Shown in pieces: positions 16,088-17,967 of a stretch of DNA of 17,967 bases. Source of the DNA: LB3-1 sp036401895 (lineage in GTDB: Bacteria; Chloroflexota; Chloroflexia; Chloroflexales; Kallotenuaceae); contig DASWTW010000103.1 in NCBI GenBank assembly GCA_036401895.1, positions 1-17,967 on the forward strand, in the 5' to 3' direction. The number at the start of each line of letters is the position of its first letter. Within the stretch, counting starts at the first letter, position 1. Below the pieces are notes generated by a model. The model was not told where the DNA came from and did not search any database. It saw only the letters and a list, made by a program, of their open reading frames with translations. A program made the position numbers and the translations under genes.

Positions 16088-17347
16088 ATGAGTCCCCGTG
16101 GAACGCCTGACATTGGCTGGGCGGATCTGGTCTTCGGCCTGCTCCGCAGTGTGTGGCCCGACGATCCCGCCGCCACGCAGGCCCGCATCGAAGGGCGCTG
16201 GTCCGGCTCGCGTGATACGCTGGCCTGTTTGTCGGTGCGCAGCGGCCTTGATCTGCTGCTTCAGGCGGCGGCCTGGCCCCGAGGCAGCGAGGTGCTGGTC
16301 TCGGCGGTGACGATCCCCGATATGATCACGCTCCTTGAGCAGCATGGCCTGGTGCCAGTGCCGATCGATCTCGATCCCGAGACGCTGGCCGTCGATCTCG
16401 ACCAGCTGCGCCAGGCGATCACGTCGCGCACCCGAGCGATTCTGGTGGCGCATCTGTTTGGCAGCCGGATGTTGCTCGCGCCGCTGGTGGCGATCGCGCG
16501 GGAGCACGGCCTGTTTGTGATCGAGGATTGCGCCCAGGCCTACGATGCGGTTTATCGCGGCGATCCCGGCAGCGATGCGCGGCTGTGGAGCTTCGGCCCG
16601 ATCAAGACCGAGACGGCGCTCGGCGGCGCGATCGTGCAGCTCAAGGATGCAGGTTTGCTCGCTCAGATGCGCCGGATTCAGTCAGGCTATCCGCGCCAGC
16701 GCCGGATGTCGTTTGCGCGCCGGGTGCTGCTGATGACGGCGCTGAAGTTCCTGGCCCGGCCCGAGCGCTTTGTGCTTTTCGTGGCGCTGTGCCGCCTGCT
16801 GAAGCGCGATCACGATCGGCTGCTGTACACGGCGGTGCGCGGCTTTGCCGGACGCGATCTGCTGGCCCGGCTGCGACATCAGCCGTCAGCGCCGCTGCTG
16901 CGTCTGCTTGAGCGCCGCCTGCTCCATGCCGACGCGGATCGAGTGGCGCGGCGAGCTGCGTTTGCGCGCCGGATGCTGGACCGGCTGCCGGAACATGTTC
17001 AGCTCGGCGCGCGGGCGTGCCGGCACACACACTGGGTGATTCCGATTCTGAGCGCCGCGCCGGATACGCTGGTGCGCGTGCTTCAGGCACAGGGCTTCGA
17101 CGCTACGCGGGTCGCATCCAGTCTGATCTGCGTCCCGCCCGCGCCAGCCCGGCCCCGGTTCGATCCGGTGCGGACACGGCGCTGGCTGGAACGGATCGTG
17201 TATCTGCCGACCTATCAGCAGGTGCCGGAGCACAGATTGGCACAGCTCGCTCGGATTGTGCGTGAGGTTGAGGCGGCACGATTGGAGGCAGGATCGGCGG
17301 CTGAGGCTGTGCAGGCGCTCGGCGATCACTCGGAGCTGATCGCTTAA
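16088..17347 (+). CDS. DegT/DnrJ/EryC1/StrS-family PLP aminotransferase
   Basis: 419 residues. Fold type I PLP features are seen in order: CLSVRSGLDLLLQA near residue 50; Asp147 in VIEDCAQAYDA, contacting the pyridinium nitrogen; and the Schiff-base Lys173 in SFGPIKT. The family usually aminates keto-sugars on nucleotide carriers, or less often makes AHBA-type and cyclitol amines for natural products. The C-terminal half is rich in Arg/Leu and diverges from classic members, so the substrate is unknown. The start is ATG 16088, preceded by AAAGGAG (16076-16082) with a 5-base spacer; an in-frame upstream start at 16046 lacks such a site. It is divergent from the HExxH gene and could provide an amino sugar for the glycosyltransferase, which is speculative. 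Confidence 0.85.
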   Translation: MSPRGTPDIGWADLVFGLLRSVWPDDPAATQARIEGRWSGSRDTLACLSVRSGLDLLLQAAAWPRGSEVLVSAVTIPDMITLLEQHGLVPVPIDLDPETLAVDLDQLRQAITSRTRAILVAHLFGSRMLLAPLVAIAREHGLFVIEDCAQAYDAVYRGDPGSDARLWSFGPIKTETALGGAIVQLKDAGLLAQMRRIQSGYPRQRRMSFARRVLLMTALKFLARPERFVLFVALCRLLKRDHDRLLYTAVRGFAGRDLLARLRHQPSAPLLRLLERRLLHADADRVARRAAFARRMLDRLPEHVQLGARACRHTHWVIPILSAAPDTLVRVLQAQGFDATRVASSLICVPPAPARPRFDPVRTRRWLERIVYLPTYQQVPEHRLAQLARIVREVEAARLEAGSAAEAVQALGDHSELIA

Positions 17348-17383
17348 ACAAAAACCGGGGCACACAGTTTTGTGCGCCCCGGT
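17346..17383 (-). terminator. Intrinsic terminator of the right-edge - strand gene
   Basis: On the - strand, a 12-position stem (17382-17371 with 17366-17355; arms CCGGGGCGCACA / TGTGTGCCCCGG, one mismatch) with a four-base AAAC loop runs into TTTTTGTTT. It begins 14 bases after the TAG at 17399-17397. On the + strand it overlaps the aminotransferase stop codon and may also weakly end that message. Confidence 0.9.
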
Positions 17384-17396
17384 GCCAGGTTGGTGG

Positions 17397-17967
17397 CTAC
17401 TGGATGCTGGTGAATGGGATCGTGACGAGCGACTGCTGGCCCTGGCTGCCGGTCGCGCTGGTGCGCAGCGAGACCGCGTGGGTGCCGATCGCGTTCCAGA
17501 TCTCGATCCGAACCCGGCCGTTGCTCAGGTTGCTGAACGTGCCGGTGGCCGACTTCAAGCCGCGCGCCTGGGTGTACTGCTCCCAGTTGACGATGTCGTT
17601 GGTCGCGAAGTAGTTGTAGGTTTCCAGGCGATCATACGAGCCGTTGCCGGTGAAGTCGTACGAGATGCGCACCTGGGAGCCGTCCGCGACGTTCGCGCCC
17701 GCGTCGATGTAGACGCTAAAGCCGGTGGCCTTGGTCGAGTCGTAGGTGCCGGTCACATTGCTGACAGTGTAGACCAGCGGATTGTTGGGCGTGCCGTCGA
17801 AGTTGCCGCCGCCCGCCGACGCGATCGAGTCGGATGCCGCGTTGGTACCTTCGGTGAAGCTCAGGCTGCCGGCTACACCCGTGGCCGCGCCGTCGATCAC
17901 ATACAGCGTGTTGCTCTTGCCTGGCGGCGGATCGGTCGGGCCGCCGGTGCCGGTGGTCGTCGCCATC
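17397..17967 (-). CDS. C-terminal part of a probable secreted carbohydrate-active protein (5' truncated)
   Basis: About 190 residues are visible, and the frame runs off the right edge. The ATG at 17966 is probably internal: it falls in a Thr/Gly/Pro linker (ATTTGTGGPTDPPPG) of the kind that joins modules of secreted enzymes. After the linker comes a beta-rich domain with DGAATG, VRISYDFTGNGSYDRLETYNYF, VNWEQYTQARGL and NGRVRIEIWNAIG, low in Cys and rich in Ser/Thr/Gly/Asn. Similar modules are, as I recall, found at the C-terminus of secreted glucan hydrolases, so a carbohydrate-binding role is likely but not certain. The upstream catalytic part lies outside the window. The message ends at the terminator 17346-17383, which separates it from the peptide cluster. 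Confidence 0.75.
   Translation of the reverse strand, partial: MATTTGTGGPTDPPPGKSNTLYVIDGAATGVAGSLSFTEGTNAASDSIASAGGGNFDGTPNNPLVYTVSNVTGTYDSTKATGFSVYIDAGANVADGSQVRISYDFTGNGSYDRLETYNYFATNDIVNWEQYTQARGLKSATGTFSNLSNGRVRIEIWNAIGTHAVSLRTSATGSQGQQSLVTIPFTSIQ

Noticed and set aside
15952..16188. 5' extension of the HExxH gene to 16188
   Set aside because: The extension would cover the TTGACA/TAAGAT promoter and the AAGGAA site and run into the divergent aminotransferase gene.

Overview
GC-rich bacterial DNA holding the 3' part of a non-ribosomal peptide biosynthesis cluster. The organism cannot be fixed from the sequence. The GC-rich coding style, short-tandem and palindromic repeats placed in and between genes, and a multimodular peptide synthetase in a non-actinobacterial style fit a filamentous Chloroflexota (Herpetosiphon/Kallotenue/Roseiflexus-like) lineage best; this is a low-confidence inference.

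Bases 2-9634 encode the last 3210 residues of an NRPS that is open at the left edge. Its domain order is (A)-PCP / C-A[luciferase-like monooxygenase]-PCP / C-A-PCP-TE. Adenylation pocket residues read by eye suggest proline (module 1, partial code), glycine (module 2) and a branched aliphatic residue such as Val/Ile (module 3). The glycine domain is split between core motifs A4 and A5 by a ~347-residue FMN-dependent luciferase-like monooxygenase, so an oxidised (alpha-hydroxy) glycine is plausible. There are no epimerase domains, and a type I thioesterase releases the chain. The module 1 A domain carries an in-frame, low-complexity insertion made of five GAACAAA copies followed by a GC-rich palindrome.

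Bases 9909-14420 hold four more + strand genes: an ABC exporter, a type II (editing) thioesterase, a small single-pass membrane protein with a Pro/Gly-rich tail, and an atypical GT-B glycosyltransferase-like protein. They look like the continuation of the NRPS transcription unit (export, carrier repair, tailoring). Three of the four junctions from the NRPS to the glycosyltransferase-like gene contain a strong stem-loop.

Bases 14421-14572 separate convergent genes and hold a compact multi-hairpin repeat. On the - strand, 15951-14573 encode an HExxH conserved hypothetical protein and a class I SAM methyltransferase. They overlap by ATGA and are read from a good sigma70-type promoter (TTGACA-17-TAAGAT). 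Divergent from this pair is a + strand DegT/DnrJ/EryC1/StrS-type PLP aminotransferase (16088-17347). The right edge has the 3' end of a - strand gene for an apparent secreted, linker-containing carbohydrate-binding-like protein, followed by a clear intrinsic terminator. Whether the right-hand genes (after 14421) belong to the peptide pathway cannot be decided from the window. No rRNA, tRNA, CRISPR array or transposase was seen. No gene-free stretch exceeds 300 bases.
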